A DNA stretch of 64,000 bases from an uncultured Pelagibacteraceae bacterium (GCA_902635515.1 CACPOD010000005.1:1-64000); one strand, 5' to 3'. Counted from the stretch's first letter, positions 1 through 8,960 are shown. A program made the numbers and translations. Notes: generated from the sequence alone by a model not told the origin.

Positions 1-136
1 GAATATTAAAATTGAATTTAAAAATAAATATAATTTAAATAAAAATAATTATTGGATTGATCCAACAAAGCTTCAAAATTATACACTGCCAACATTTACA
101 AAAAAGATAGTTAAATTTTTAGAAAGTCATAAATGA
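1..136 (+). CDS. mutY: C-terminal end of probable A/G-specific adenine glycosylase (partial)
   Basis: This is an open frame running from the left edge to a TGA that overlaps the ATG of the next gene (ATGA). Only 44 residues are visible. The segment W-I-D-P-T-K-L-Q-N-Y-T-L-P-T-F-T-K-K resembles the end of the MutY C-terminal (MutT-like) domain, where a Trp-rich stretch is followed by a Y-x-LPTxxKK pattern. MutY removes adenine opposite 8-oxoguanine. Position beside ccrM and rnhB fits some alphaproteobacterial gene orders. The identity rests on a short tail and is tentative; the start and catalytic domain lie outside the window. Confidence 0.5.
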   Translation, partial: NIKIEFKNKYNLNKNNYWIDPTKLQNYTLPTFTKKIVKFLESHK

Positions 137-1275
137 AAAAAATTGCAATAATTGGTGCTGGAATTTCTGGTTTGTATATTGCCAATTTATTCAAAGATCA
201 TAAGGATTATCAGGTCACGATTTATGAAAAAAGGAATTCAATAGAAATGGAAGAAGGTTATGGAATTCAGTTGTCGGTAAATAGCGTAAAGCTTTTAAAT
301 AAAATAGGCTTCACTTCTTTCACTGAAGAAGAAAAATTTAATCCAAAAAAAATTGATTTTTATGAAATTAAAAATTCAAAAAAAATTTGTGACTTAGACA
401 TTTCAAAATTTAATTCCGAAGATTGCAAATACACAACATTGAAAAGATCAAAATTGCTTCAATTTTTAAAAAAACAAATAAACGAAGATATGATTAAATA
501 TAACCACAATATTGAACAGATTGTTTACGATAAAGATTCAATAAAATTAACATTTGATAAAAATAATATAACTTGCGATTACTTAATTATTTCAGATGGT
601 GTGTTTTCTAAAGGGAAGTTATTAATTTCAGCCAATAAATCAAAACCAATTTACAATGATACGATTGCTATTAGGGGCACTCTATCTAGAGAAAATTTTC
701 AAAATATAAATGAAGAAAATATTTCTTTGTTTTTAGGACCAAATTTTCATTATGTTATTTATCCAATTAATAATGATAAAAAATTAAATTTTATTGGCAT
801 TTTAAAACATAAATTAAATTCAAATGAGCAAGAGAACTATAATCTTTTTACCGAGAGTTCTTTTATAAAAAATATTAAATTTAAATTATCTCAAAAAGTT
901 TCTCAAAGTTTTTTGGAAAGTCTTCAAAATATTAAATTATTTCCAATATTTGTAAGTAAAAACTTATATAATCCTCCAAAAAATATATTCCTTATAGGAG
1001 ATGCATTTTTTGCTTTTTCACCTTCATTTGCGCAGGGAGCTTCCCAATCAATTGAGGGTGCTAATGAATTATATGAATGTTTAATAAATAATAATAATTT
1101 TTATGATATCAGATTAAAGAGAGTAAAAATGATTAACAGTAGATCTAATTTCAATCAATTTGCCTTCCATTTATCAAATCCAATTATGATCATATTTAGA
1201 AATATTTTTTTAAAACTTTTAACTAAAAATAAAAAATTTTTAGAGAGTTATTTGGGTAAAATTTATAAAAGTTAA
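133..1275 (+). CDS. FAD-dependent monooxygenase (UbiH / salicylate-hydroxylase-like)
   Basis: A 380-residue group A flavoprotein monooxygenase. An N-terminal dinucleotide-binding motif GAGISG is at residues 8-13. An acidic residue ends the second strand (I-Y-E-K). A D-G motif lies near residue 154, and the second FAD motif GDAFFAFSPSFAQGAS lies near residue 291. The segment G-Y-G-I-Q-L-S-V-N resembles salicylate-hydroxylase-type enzymes. Such enzymes hydroxylate aromatic rings using NAD(P)H and O2; the substrate cannot be read here, and a role in ubiquinone ring hydroxylation is only one possibility. It starts inside the stop of the preceding gene, suggesting cotranscription, and its TAA is shared with the convergent ccrM stop. 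Confidence 0.75.
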   Translation: MKKIAIIGAGISGLYIANLFKDHKDYQVTIYEKRNSIEMEEGYGIQLSVNSVKLLNKIGFTSFTEEEKFNPKKIDFYEIKNSKKICDLDISKFNSEDCKYTTLKRSKLLQFLKKQINEDMIKYNHNIEQIVYDKDSIKLTFDKNNITCDYLIISDGVFSKGKLLISANKSKPIYNDTIAIRGTLSRENFQNINEENISLFLGPNFHYVIYPINNDKKLNFIGILKHKLNSNEQENYNLFTESSFIKNIKFKLSQKVSQSFLESLQNIKLFPIFVSKNLYNPPKNIFLIGDAFFAFSPSFAQGASQSIEGANELYECLINNNNFYDIRLKRVKMINSRSNFNQFAFHLSNPIMIIFRNIFLKLLTKNKKFLESYLGKIYKS

Positions 1276-2342
1276 TTTTTAGAAATTAATCTTTGTCTTA
1301 GATAATCAATAGGATAAGTTCGTCCATTTATATCACAGTGCCAAAAAGTCCATCCGTTGCAACTTTCAGCTCCTAAAATAGTAGCTGCAACCTTGTGTAT
1401 AGAACCCTCTGCTTGATTATGTTTTATACTACCATCAGCCATAATTCTGGCTGTTATTTTTTTCTTATTATCAAAAATATTAGTTCCAGGTTTAATTATT
1501 CCAAGCTCAACTAATGAACCAAAAGGAATTCTTGGTTTTGATCTATTATTTTTTAGCGTATCTAATAAGTCGTCCTCAATAGGCTTTGTAGCTTTTAAGC
1601 GTTGCTCAGCAGCTTTAAAATAATTTTTTTCCTTTTCTATTCCAAAATAATTTCTTCCTAGTTTTTTTGCTACTGTAGCTGTTGTTCCTGATCCTAAAAA
1701 AGGATCAAGTATGAGGTCATTTTTATTAGATGTAGCTAGTAAAATTCTATGTAATAGTGCTTCTGGTTTTTGTGTAGAGTGAATTTTTTTTCCATTTTTT
1801 TTAAGTCTTTCAGAACCATTGCATATTGGAAGATCCCAATTAGATCTCATTTGCAAATCATCATTTAAACATTTTAAAGATTGATAATTAAATGTGTATT
1901 TTGATTTTTCACTTTTAGAAGCCCATATTAAAGTTTCATGAGCGTTAGTAAAACGTGTACCCCTAAAGTTTGGCATTGGATTATTTTTATTCCAAATAAC
2001 ATCGTTTAAAATCCAGAAACCTAAATTTTGTATTGCCGTGCCAACTCTAAAAATATTATGGTAGCTTCCTATAACCCAAATAGCTCCATCTTTTTTTAAA
2101 ATTCTTTTACATTCACTAAGCCATTCATAAGTGAAATCATCATATTTTTTAAAATTTTCAAATTGATCCCACTTATCATTTACCGCACTAACCTTTGATC
2201 TATCCGGTCTTGTTAATTCACTTTTTAATTGTAAGTTGTAAGGAGGGTCAGCAAAAATTAAATCAAAAGTTTCACGTGGAATTTTTTTTAATTCTTCGAG
2301 ACTATCTCCATTAATTATTTTATTTTTGAAATCAGTTTTCAT
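1272..2342 (-). CDS. ccrM: Adenine-specific DNA methyltransferase, CcrM type (GANTC)
   Basis: A 356-residue beta-class N6-adenine methyltransferase. The catalytic motif D-P-P-Y is at residues 32-35, and the S-adenosylmethionine motif L-D-P-F-L-G-S-G-T-T lies near residue 216, giving the beta-class motif order. A C-terminal extension of about 85 residues ending in W-T-F-W-H-C-D-I-N-G-R-T is typical of CcrM rather than shorter orphan enzymes. CcrM methylates adenine in GANTC and ties replication to cell-cycle transcription in alphaproteobacteria. Its stop shares a TTAA with the convergent monooxygenase gene. The 104-bp leader upstream contains two GANTC sites (see the regulatory entry). Confidence 0.93.
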   Translation of the reverse strand: MKTDFKNKIINGDSLEELKKIPRETFDLIFADPPYNLQLKSELTRPDRSKVSAVNDKWDQFENFKKYDDFTYEWLSECKRILKKDGAIWVIGSYHNIFRVGTAIQNLGFWILNDVIWNKNNPMPNFRGTRFTNAHETLIWASKSEKSKYTFNYQSLKCLNDDLQMRSNWDLPICNGSERLKKNGKKIHSTQKPEALLHRILLATSNKNDLILDPFLGSGTTATVAKKLGRNYFGIEKEKNYFKAAEQRLKATKPIEDDLLDTLKNNRSKPRIPFGSLVELGIIKPGTNIFDNKKKITARIMADGSIKHNQAEGSIHKVAATILGAESCNGWTFWHCDINGRTYPIDYLRQRLISKN

Positions 2343-2446
2343 TTGTAAAAATTAATTAGACTCCAAATGGATTTTACGGTCAACCTGAGATTGAAAAATT
2401 TGGATTCGATTAGTGTTTCTAAATTACAAGGTAACTAGATGTAGTG
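2343..2446 (-). promoter_or_regulatory. ccrM leader region with two GANTC sites
   Basis: The 104-bp gap between the ccrM start and the rnhB stop contains GACTC at 2359-2363 and GATTC at 2403-2407. These are 17 and 61 bp upstream of the ccrM ATG, and both match the recognition sequence of the enzyme itself. In Caulobacter the ccrM leader carries GANTC sites whose methylation reduces transcription. Similar self-control is inferred here. No convincing CtrA box (TTAA-N7-TTAA) or clear -35/-10 pair was found. Confidence 0.4.
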
Positions 2447-3010
2447 TTAACTTATTTTATATATTGGTGAAAAAGTTTTTCTATGATGTTTAGTAATACC
2501 TAATTTTTTCAAAGCTTTTAAGTGCTGTTTTGTTCCGTACCCAAAGTTTTTATCCCAGTCATAACCTTTATTTTTTTTTGACAAGGTGGTTATAAATTTA
2601 TCCCTTGATACTTTCGCAATTATAGAAGCTGCCGAAATAGAGGGGATTTTTTTATCTCCTTTAATAACTGATTTTAAATTATAATTTTCTAATTCTGGAG
2701 TTTTGTTTCCATCTATCAGAACGTGTGTTGGTTTTTTCTTAAGTTTTTTTATAGCTCTTTTCATAGCCAGCAAACTTGCTTGAAGTATATTCAGCTTTTC
2801 TATTTCTTTAACAGAAGCTTTGCCTATGGACCAAGTAGAATTTTTTTTTATATATGTACATAGATACTCTCTCTCTTTTTTACTTAATGATTTTGAATCT
2901 TTTAATAATTTTGAATTAATTGATTTTTTTAAAATTACTGCTGAAGCATAAACAGGCCCAATTAAACTTCCTCTACCAACCTCATCAACCCCAGCAATTA
3001 TTTTCATCAA
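2447..3010 (-). CDS. rnhB: Ribonuclease HII
   Basis: A 187-residue RNase HII that cuts the RNA strand of RNA-DNA hybrids and incises at single ribonucleotides in DNA. The N-terminal signature G-V-D-E-V-G-R-G (residues 7-14) supplies the first two acidic metal ligands. A further D lies in V-L-I-D-G-N, and S-I-I-A-K-V-S-R-D-K carries the last. Length fits the family. The start overlaps the stop of the upstream uracil-DNA glycosylase-like gene by 4 nt (ATGA), so the two are likely translationally coupled. Two ATG codons are adjacent (3010 and 3007); the first is used here. Confidence 0.95.
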   Translation of the reverse strand: MMKIIAGVDEVGRGSLIGPVYASAVILKKSINSKLLKDSKSLSKKEREYLCTYIKKNSTWSIGKASVKEIEKLNILQASLLAMKRAIKKLKKKPTHVLIDGNKTPELENYNLKSVIKGDKKIPSISAASIIAKVSRDKFITTLSKKNKGYDWDKNFGYGTKQHLKALKKLGITKHHRKTFSPIYKIS

Positions 3011-3726
3011 AATTTTAAATTCAGATCTTTGATTTTGTCTCTAATTTTCTTTAAATCTTCCCATGAGTGTTTTTTATTTTCTGGAAAACGGATTAAATAA
3101 GATGGATTAAAAGTTATCATTAAAAGGAATGTTTTGTTTTTTAAAATCACTTCCTTCCAATGTCCTCTTTCATTAGTTATTTTTTCACTTATTCCTGTTA
3201 CAGCCTCCATTGCCGAACTACCCATCAAAACAATAATCTTTGGGTTTATAATCGATATATGCTCCTTCAAAAATACTGAGTATCTTTTAATTTCAGTTGA
3301 GGTTGGTTTTCTGTCATCAGGTGGTCTAAAATTGATTGCATAACTAGTGTAAATATTTTGTCTCTTAATATTGATAGCTATAAGCATTTTGTTAAGAAGT
3401 TCGCCAACTTCACCTTTAAATGGGACACCCAATTTTTCTTCTTCAGCCCCAGGAGATTCTCCAATTAACATTAAAGGGCTATTTATATTTCCCTCACCTA
3501 AAATGATTTTGTTTGAATTTTCTTTCAATTTACAATTTTCAATTGAATTTATTTGATCTTTTAAATTTTTAAGTAATTCTTCTTTATTAATTTGCAGGGT
3601 GTCATTGTCCGTTTCTAAAATATTAAATCTATTTATTGGCTTATCTGCGAATATAAATTTTGGCTCAATAGTATTAATTAGTTCTTGGTTTAATTTGGTA
3701 TTTTGATTTATCACTTTTTTAGTCAT
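3007..3726 (-). CDS. Family 4-like uracil-DNA glycosylase lacking most Fe-S cysteines
   Basis: A 239-residue protein of the UDG superfamily. Motif 1 is G-E-S-P-G-A-E-E-E near residue 94, followed by G-V-P-F-K-G and N-F-R-P-P-D-D-R-K-P-T, as in family 4 enzymes. These remove uracil from DNA. Classical members bind a 4Fe-4S cluster through four cysteines; here the whole protein contains only one cysteine (C65). The second catalytic segment, usually H-P-S/A-Y-L, reads N-P-S-Y-L near residue 208. It may be a cluster-free alphaproteobacterial variant, or have altered activity. The start lies only 11 bp from the divergent TPR gene start. Confidence 0.8.
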   Translation of the reverse strand: MTKKVINQNTKLNQELINTIEPKFIFADKPINRFNILETDNDTLQINKEELLKNLKDQINSIENCKLKENSNKIILGEGNINSPLMLIGESPGAEEEKLGVPFKGEVGELLNKMLIAINIKRQNIYTSYAINFRPPDDRKPTSTEIKRYSVFLKEHISIINPKIIVLMGSSAMEAVTGISEKITNERGHWKEVILKNKTFLLMITFNPSYLIRFPENKKHSWEDLKKIRDKIKDLNLKF

Positions 3727-3737
3727 AGTATGGTTTC

Positions 3738-5423
3738 ATGTTCCTAAAATTTTTAAAATTAGTACTATTAATATTCATATCTTATCAGACACCTTTGTAT
3801 TCTAAAAGTGCTACTTTTAATGATTTCAACTCAAGAAATTTATCAAATTATTTTTCTGGAATTGTTGCATTTGAAAATCGAGATAATTCTGAAGCTTTAA
3901 AATTTTTTAACTTAACCAAAGTATTAATTAACAAACATGACAGTTATTTAAAAAGATATGTTAACTCTTTAGTTTTAGATAACAAAGTGCCTCAAGCAAT
4001 TAATGTATTAAATAATAATGCAAACAAATCTAATTCAGATTTTTATGATGCTTATATAATTTTAATAATTGATAGTTTAAAAAAAAATAACTTTAAAAAG
4101 GCTGACGAATATTTAACAAAAAGTTTAAAATTTCAAGATGAAGATAGGATAAACCTAGTTATATTTGAAACTTTAAAACAGTACATTTATACATTTAAGA
4201 ATAAAAAAATATTAGACAACAAAAAAAATTTTGGGAATCTGTCTCTTATAGCTGAAACATTCCAAAGATGTTATATTGAAGATAAAAGAACCTCATCATT
4301 TTTTCTTAATTTAATAAATAATCAACGAGGTGATTATTCAAGATACATTTTCTTTTATCTTAATCATTTAATTGACAATGATAAATTAAATGAAGCAAGA
4401 TTAGTTGTTGAGCAAATTGATTATATAAATTCAACACTTTTACTTTCACAAAGTAAAAGTTGGGTAGACAAAGAAAAATTCGATGATTTTGGAAAAATTT
4501 TTTCATGCAAAGATCATAATGATCTTGTAAGTGAGTTTTTATTTTTAATCTCTAATCTTTATTCTTCTCAAGATAATTTTGAAAAATCGAATTTTTATTT
4601 AAATTTGTCAAACTATTTAAATCCTAAGTTTGAATTTAATCTGTCATTGGTTGCAGAAAATTTTTATCTTAATGATGAATTTGATAAAGTACAAAGAATC
4701 TTAAAAAACTTTAAAAAAGAAGATGAATTTTATTATTGGTTTAGATTAAAAAAAGAAGCTCAAATAATAATTCAAGAGCAGGATTATGAAAATGGAATTA
4801 AATATATAGATTCAAAATTTAATAAAATTGAAAATCCAAATATAAAAATGATTTTTGATTTAGCTAATTTTTATAAAAATTCTAAAAATTATGAAAAGGC
4901 AATAGATCGTTATACAGAAATTATTTTAACACTGGATGACAATTCACTAATTAAATCAGATGTATTGTATCGTAGAGGTGGTAGCTATGAAAGAATGGGT
5001 AATTATGAAAAGTCAGATGAAGATTTATTGCACGCACTTAAAATTGATCCTAGTGATGCATATATTTTGAATTACCTTGCTTACTCTTGGTTAGAACGTG
5101 ATTATAAAATTAATGAAGCAATGGATATGTTGAAAACAGCATATGATTTAAAAAGCAATGATCCATATATTATTGATTCAATTGGATGGGCTTATTTTTT
5201 AATAGAGGATTATGTAGAAGCTGAAAAGTATTTAAAAAGAGCTGTAGAATTAATGCCAGATGACCCAATCGTGAATGATCATTATGGAGACATTTTATGG
5301 AAATTAAATCGAAAAATTCAAGCAAGATATTTTTGGAACAACGTATTAAGTTTTGATGACACCGAAGATGATATGATAGAAAAAATCAATATTAAAGTAA
5401 TTGAGGGTCTTAAAAATTCCTAA
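3738..5423 (+). CDS. Secreted or membrane-anchored TPR repeat protein
   Basis: A 561-residue protein starting with a hydrophobic signal-like segment (F-L-K-L-V-L-L-I-F-I-S-Y), so it is probably exported to the periplasm or anchored in a membrane. The remainder is helical. Clear tetratricopeptide repeats occupy roughly residues 410-540, including A-L-K-I-D-P-S-D-A-Y and A-V-E-L-M-P-D-D-P. TPRs mediate protein-protein contacts, and no catalytic motif is seen. The gene's TAA is directly followed by the ispE ATG, so the two form an operon. A TPR protein upstream of ispE recurs in alphaproteobacteria. The precise role is unknown. Confidence 0.8.
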   Translation: MFLKFLKLVLLIFISYQTPLYSKSATFNDFNSRNLSNYFSGIVAFENRDNSEALKFFNLTKVLINKHDSYLKRYVNSLVLDNKVPQAINVLNNNANKSNSDFYDAYIILIIDSLKKNNFKKADEYLTKSLKFQDEDRINLVIFETLKQYIYTFKNKKILDNKKNFGNLSLIAETFQRCYIEDKRTSSFFLNLINNQRGDYSRYIFFYLNHLIDNDKLNEARLVVEQIDYINSTLLLSQSKSWVDKEKFDDFGKIFSCKDHNDLVSEFLFLISNLYSSQDNFEKSNFYLNLSNYLNPKFEFNLSLVAENFYLNDEFDKVQRILKNFKKEDEFYYWFRLKKEAQIIIQEQDYENGIKYIDSKFNKIENPNIKMIFDLANFYKNSKNYEKAIDRYTEIILTLDDNSLIKSDVLYRRGGSYERMGNYEKSDEDLLHALKIDPSDAYILNYLAYSWLERDYKINEAMDMLKTAYDLKSNDPYIIDSIGWAYFLIEDYVEAEKYLKRAVELMPDDPIVNDHYGDILWKLNRKIQARYFWNNVLSFDDTEDDMIEKINIKVIEGLKNS

Positions 5424-6269
5424 ATGAAAATTAATAAAATTAAATCTAATGCAAAGTTAAATTTAGCACTAAATATCACTGGAAAAAAAAAGGTTTTACA
5501 TAAAATTGAAAGCATAATTGGTTTCATAGATTTACATGATGTTATTTCAATCAATCAACATGATGGAAAAAAACATCACATTTCTTTTTATGGAAAGTTT
5601 TCTAAAAATATTGGAAAAAAAAATACTGTTCAAAAATTATTTCAAATACTAGATAAAGAAAATTTATTAAAAAATAAAAAATTTAAAGTTAAAATTAAAA
5701 AATTAATCCCTCAAGAAGCTGGGTTGGGTGGGGGATCGATGAACGCAGCTAGTGTGTTTAATTATCTGGTTAAAAAAAAAATTATTAATCCTAATCATCA
5801 AAAAACTCAAAGTATCTGTGACTTGGTTGGTTCCGATGTTATTCTGGGAACCATTTCATCTAGCTGTGTATTGTCATCAGGTGGTAGAATAAAAAAGATT
5901 TATAATACTCCAAAATATTACTCTACTTTAGTAAAGCCTGATTTTGGGTGCTCAACTAAAAAAATATACTCTTCTGTTCGAAAGTATACAAAATCAAAAT
6001 ATAACAAACCTAAAAAAAACATGTTTGGAATAAAATATTTGATTGATCAACAAAATGCCCTTGAAACAATAGCATTTAAAAAATATCCAAAACTTAAAAA
6101 AATAAAGTTGTTCTTAGAAAGTACAAATAATCCATTATTTGTAAGAATGACTGGTTCAGGATCAACAATTGTTGCCTATTATAATTCATTAAAGAGTTGT
6201 AAATTGGCAAAAGCTAAATTTAAAAGAAAATATAAAAATTATTGGTGTGTTACAGCAAAAACTATATGA
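5424..6269 (+). CDS. ispE: 4-diphosphocytidyl-2-C-methyl-D-erythritol kinase
   Basis: A 281-residue GHMP kinase that phosphorylates CDP-methylerythritol in the non-mevalonate (MEP) isoprenoid pathway, supplying precursors for ubiquinone and undecaprenyl phosphate. The glycine-rich ATP-binding motif P-x-x-A-G-L-G-G-G-S-M-N-A-A lies near residue 95. The N-terminal K-S-N-A-K-L-N-L-A-L segment and the C-terminal M-T-G-S-G-S-T glycine loop match IspE. The length is the usual one. It begins at the nucleotide after the TPR gene stop. tRNA-Gln follows 33 bp downstream on the same strand. Confidence 0.95.
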   Translation: MKINKIKSNAKLNLALNITGKKKVLHKIESIIGFIDLHDVISINQHDGKKHHISFYGKFSKNIGKKNTVQKLFQILDKENLLKNKKFKVKIKKLIPQEAGLGGGSMNAASVFNYLVKKKIINPNHQKTQSICDLVGSDVILGTISSSCVLSSGGRIKKIYNTPKYYSTLVKPDFGCSTKKIYSSVRKYTKSKYNKPKKNMFGIKYLIDQQNALETIAFKKYPKLKKIKLFLESTNNPLFVRMTGSGSTIVAYYNSLKSCKLAKAKFKRKYKNYWCVTAKTI

Positions 6270-6302
6270 ATTTTATATTTTTATGTTATAGGAAGCTAGT
6301 AT

Positions 6303-6376
6303 TGGGGCGTAGCCAAGCGGTAAGGCACGGGTTTTTGGTACCTGCATCCTAGGTTCGAATCCTAGCGCCCCAGCCA
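6303..6376 (+). tRNA. tRNA-Gln (anticodon TTG)
   Basis: A 74-nt cloverleaf. Acceptor TGGGGCG (6303-6309) pairs with CGCCCCA (6366-6372), followed by discriminator G and an encoded CCA (6374-6376). The anticodon stem CGGGT/ACCTG (one G-T pair) closes the loop TTTTGGT with anticodon TTG, reading CAA and, by wobble, CAG. The D loop contains GG and the T loop is a normal TTCGAAT. The CCA end is only 3 nt from the ATG of the CCA-adding enzyme gene. Confidence 0.97.
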
Positions 6377-6379
6377 TTT

Positions 6380-7654
6380 ATGAAAAATTTTTTAGATAAA
6401 TTTTTTTCCCGATCAAAAAATCTTGATTATATCAGTCAAAATTTAAAACAAATTACTTTAACAACACCCACAAATAAAATTTTTGAAGCAATTAATAATT
6501 TTTCAGAGAAAAGTGAACTCAGATATGTGGGTGGGTGTGTAAGAAAAGTGATAAAAAAAGAAAATGTTGATGATATTGACCTAGCAACAAATTTAACTCC
6601 CCCGGAGGTTTGTGAGGCTCTTAAAAATAAACAAATAAGTTATTATGAAACAGGAATTGAACACGGAACTATAACCGCGATAATTGACGAATATAAATAT
6701 GAAATTACTTCTTTAAGGAAAGACGTCTCAACTGATGGAAGGCATGCTGAAGTAGAATTCTCTTTAGATTGGAAGGAAGATGCCTCTAGAAGGGATTTTA
6801 CTATCAATTCAATTTATGCAGATGGCGATGGTAATTTATTTGATCCATTTAATGGTAAAAAAGATTTAGAGGAGGGTCATATTAACTTTATTGGCAATGC
6901 GGAAAAAAGAATTCAAGAGGATTATTTACGTATTTTGAGGTATTTAAGATTTTATTTAAATTACTCAAATCATAAGCACCAGCCAAAAATAATAAAAAAT
7001 ATAAAAAAAAATATTGATGGAATTTCAAATATATCATCTGAAAGATTAATCGATGAACTTAAAAAAATAACTAGTTCAAATGGATTTTTAAAACTCTTTA
7101 AAGATAAAGAAAGTTTAGAACTCGTAGAAATAATTTTCCCTCAATTTAAGAATATTAAAAATTTTAAAAAACAAAATTCTTATGCTGCAGAGAATTTTTT
7201 AAAAATTGACTTTATATTCTTAATTGCACTTTTAGTTATTGATGGGACTGATAATGCTGACTATTTTCTTTATAAATTTAAAATATCAAACAAAGATAAG
7301 AAAAGATTAAAATTAATAGATCTTTTTTACAGAGAAAAAGTAACTTTAAACAACTTTTCAGAGAAAAACTTGAATAAATTTTTTTATTTTAATGGGCGAC
7401 AGGCTGTAATAGATATAATTAATTTTAAAATCTTTATCTCAAATAAAGTAGAGAAAAAACTAATCAAATTATTAGATACTTATAAAGAGAAAGTAATTCC
7501 AACTTTGCCAATAGGGGCTGATTTATTAATGTCTAAATTTCAAATCCCTGAGGGTAAAACCTTAGGTAATAAATTAAAAATGATAGAAAAAACTTGGGTT
7601 CAAAACGGATTTCAAATTTCAGATAAGCAGGTACAACAAATAGTTAAAAGTTAA
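6380..7654 (+). CDS. cca: CCA tRNA nucleotidyltransferase / poly(A) polymerase family protein
   Basis: A 424-residue class II nucleotidyltransferase that adds or repairs the 3' CCA of tRNAs. The motif V-G-G-C-V-R is near residue 49 and the metal-binding D-I-D-L-A-T near residue 70. [10 protein letters not shown] is near residue 135 and the ERRxxE-type region (S-S-E-R-L-I-D-E-L) is present. The usual G-G-x-V-R-D reads G-G-C-V-R-K. No other Met precedes the catalytic motif, so the ATG at 6380 is well supported, yet no Shine-Dalgarno is visible because the tRNA-Gln acceptor occupies that space. The 3' end overlaps the convergent greA stop by TTAA. Confidence 0.92.
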   Translation: MKNFLDKFFSRSKNLDYISQNLKQITLTTPTNKIFEAINNFSEKSELRYVGGCVRKVIKKENVDDIDLATNLTPPEVCEALKNKQISYYETGIEHGTITAIIDEYKYEITSLRKDVSTDGRHAEVEFSLDWKEDASRRDFTINSIYADGDGNLFDPFNGKKDLEEGHINFIGNAEKRIQEDYLRILRYLRFYLNYSNHKHQPKIIKNIKKNIDGISNISSERLIDELKKITSSNGFLKLFKDKESLELVEIIFPQFKNIKNFKKQNSYAAENFLKIDFIFLIALLVIDGTDNADYFLYKFKISNKDKKRLKLIDLFYREKVTLNNFSEKNLNKFFYFNGRQAVIDIINFKIFISNKVEKKLIKLLDTYKEKVIPTLPIGADLLMSKFQIPEGKTLGNKLKMIEKTWVQNGFQISDKQVQQIVKS

Positions 7655-8127
7655 ATATATTTAACGTCTTTAATTTCAAAATTTTTTACACCAGAGGGTG
7701 TATTTATTTCAACTAAATCACTTTTATTTTTTCCAATCAAACCTTTGCCAATTGGTGATTGAAAGAAAATTAGTTTTTGTTTTAAATCTGCCTCATCTCT
7801 TCCAACAATTTTATAATTAATTTTTTCACCAGTATCTAAATCCTCTAAATAAACTGTAGATCCAAAAATTACTTTTCCTTCATTATTTAGTTTTGTAACA
7901 TCAATAACATTTGCTCTTGCAATAATATCGTTAATTTCTGTAATTCTTCCCTCGTTATGAGATTGTTCTTCTTTAGCTGCATGATATTCAGCATTTTCTT
8001 TAAGGTCTCCATGGGATCTCGCTTCAGCAATTGCAGCTACTATCTCAGGTCTTTTTTTTTCTTTTAAAAAAACTAATTCTTCTTTTAGTTTATTTAATCC
8101 GTTTAATGTTATTGGCTCTTTATCCAT
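7651..8127 (-). CDS. greA: Transcription elongation factor GreA
   Basis: A 158-residue GreA that rescues backtracked RNA polymerase by stimulating transcript cleavage. The N-terminal coiled coil carries the [14 protein letters not shown] signature with the acidic tip residues. The C-terminal FKBP-like domain has [10 protein letters not shown]. The ATG at 8127 (M-D-K-E-P-I-T) is chosen over one 21 nt upstream because it gives the family length and avoids overlapping hemF. It follows hemF in the same direction. Its TAA is shared with the convergent cca stop through a TTAA. Confidence 0.95.
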   Translation of the reverse strand: MDKEPITLNGLNKLKEELVFLKEKKRPEIVAAIAEARSHGDLKENAEYHAAKEEQSHNEGRITEINDIIARANVIDVTKLNNEGKVIFGSTVYLEDLDTGEKINYKIVGRDEADLKQKLIFFQSPIGKGLIGKNKSDLVEINTPSGVKNFEIKDVKYI

Positions 8128-8131
8128 TTTT

Positions 8132-8959
8132 TTATTTCCATTTTGCAACCGGAGGTAATGACATCAAAATTCCTTCAACATTACCACCAGTTTGTAGCCC
8201 AAATTTTGTTCCTCTATCGTAAAGCAAATTAAATTCTGCGTATCGACCTCTTTTAATATACTGAAACTCTTTATCTTTTAAAGTCCATTTTCTTTTTAAT
8301 TTTTTTTTAATTATTTCATTAAATAGCATTTGAAATGTAACACCAACATCTCTGACAAATTTAAAGTCATTTTCAAAATTATCATTTTTATAGTCAAAAA
8401 ATATTCCACCTATACCCCTTGCCTCTTTTCTGTGAGGTAGATAAAAATATTCATCACACCACTTTTTATATTTTTTATAATAATTTTTATTATGTCTATC
8501 GCACATTGCCTTTAATATTTTATGAAAGTTTTGCCTCTCTTTTTCATCTTTTATTGCTGGGGTTATATCCATTCCTCCACCAAACCAATTCTTTGTTGTA
8601 CAAATAAATCTGGTATTAAAATGCATTGCAGGAATATGGGGATTTTGCATGTGCATAACTATTGATATTCCTGATGCCCAAAATTTAGGATCTTTGCTTG
8701 CCCCTGGTATATTCTCTTGAAATTGCTTAGGAAATTTTCCATAAACTTTAGAAAAATTTACTCCTACTTTTTCAAAAATTTTTCCACTTTTAAGAATTCT
8801 ATATTCACCACCACCCTCATCTTTTTTATTGCTTCTTTTCCAAGAAGTTGATTCAAAATTTACTTTATTTTTCTCAATTTTTAAAATGTCGTCGCACATT
8901 GCATTTTGTAAAAGCTTAAACCAGTTACTCGCTAAGTCTTTTTTGATTGAAATATCCAT
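8132..8959 (-). CDS. hemF: Oxygen-dependent coproporphyrinogen III oxidase
   Basis: A 275-residue HemF that converts coproporphyrinogen III to protoporphyrinogen IX with O2 in haem synthesis. Family signatures are seen: W-K-R/S-N with E-G-G-G, the segment H-F-N-T-R-F near the middle, [10 protein letters not shown], and the C-terminal [18 protein letters not shown]. HemF is homodimeric and cytoplasmic. Its presence indicates aerobic haem synthesis. trmL ends 1 nt before the hemF start codon region, so hemF is probably cotranscribed with trmL and greA. Confidence 0.96.
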   Translation of the reverse strand: MDISIKKDLASNWFKLLQNAMCDDILKIEKNKVNFESTSWKRSNKKDEGGGEYRILKSGKIFEKVGVNFSKVYGKFPKQFQENIPGASKDPKFWASGISIVMHMQNPHIPAMHFNTRFICTTKNWFGGGMDITPAIKDEKERQNFHKILKAMCDRHNKNYYKKYKKWCDEYFYLPHRKEARGIGGIFFDYKNDNFENDFKFVRDVGVTFQMLFNEIIKKKLKRKWTLKDKEFQYIKRGRYAEFNLLYDRGTKFGLQTGGNVEGILMSLPPVAKWK

Positions 8960-8960
8960 T

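Noticed and set aside
4437-4465. 10-bp inverted repeat ACTTTTACTT / AAGTAAAAGT inside the TPR gene
   Set aside because: It lies in coding sequence, is made mostly of A and T, and a repeat of this size is expected by chance in 64 kb of such DNA.
6380-7654. CCA enzyme as inactive because G-G-x-V-R-D reads G-G-C-V-R-K
   Set aside because: The metal-binding D-I-D and the downstream motifs are intact, and that last Asp varies in family members.
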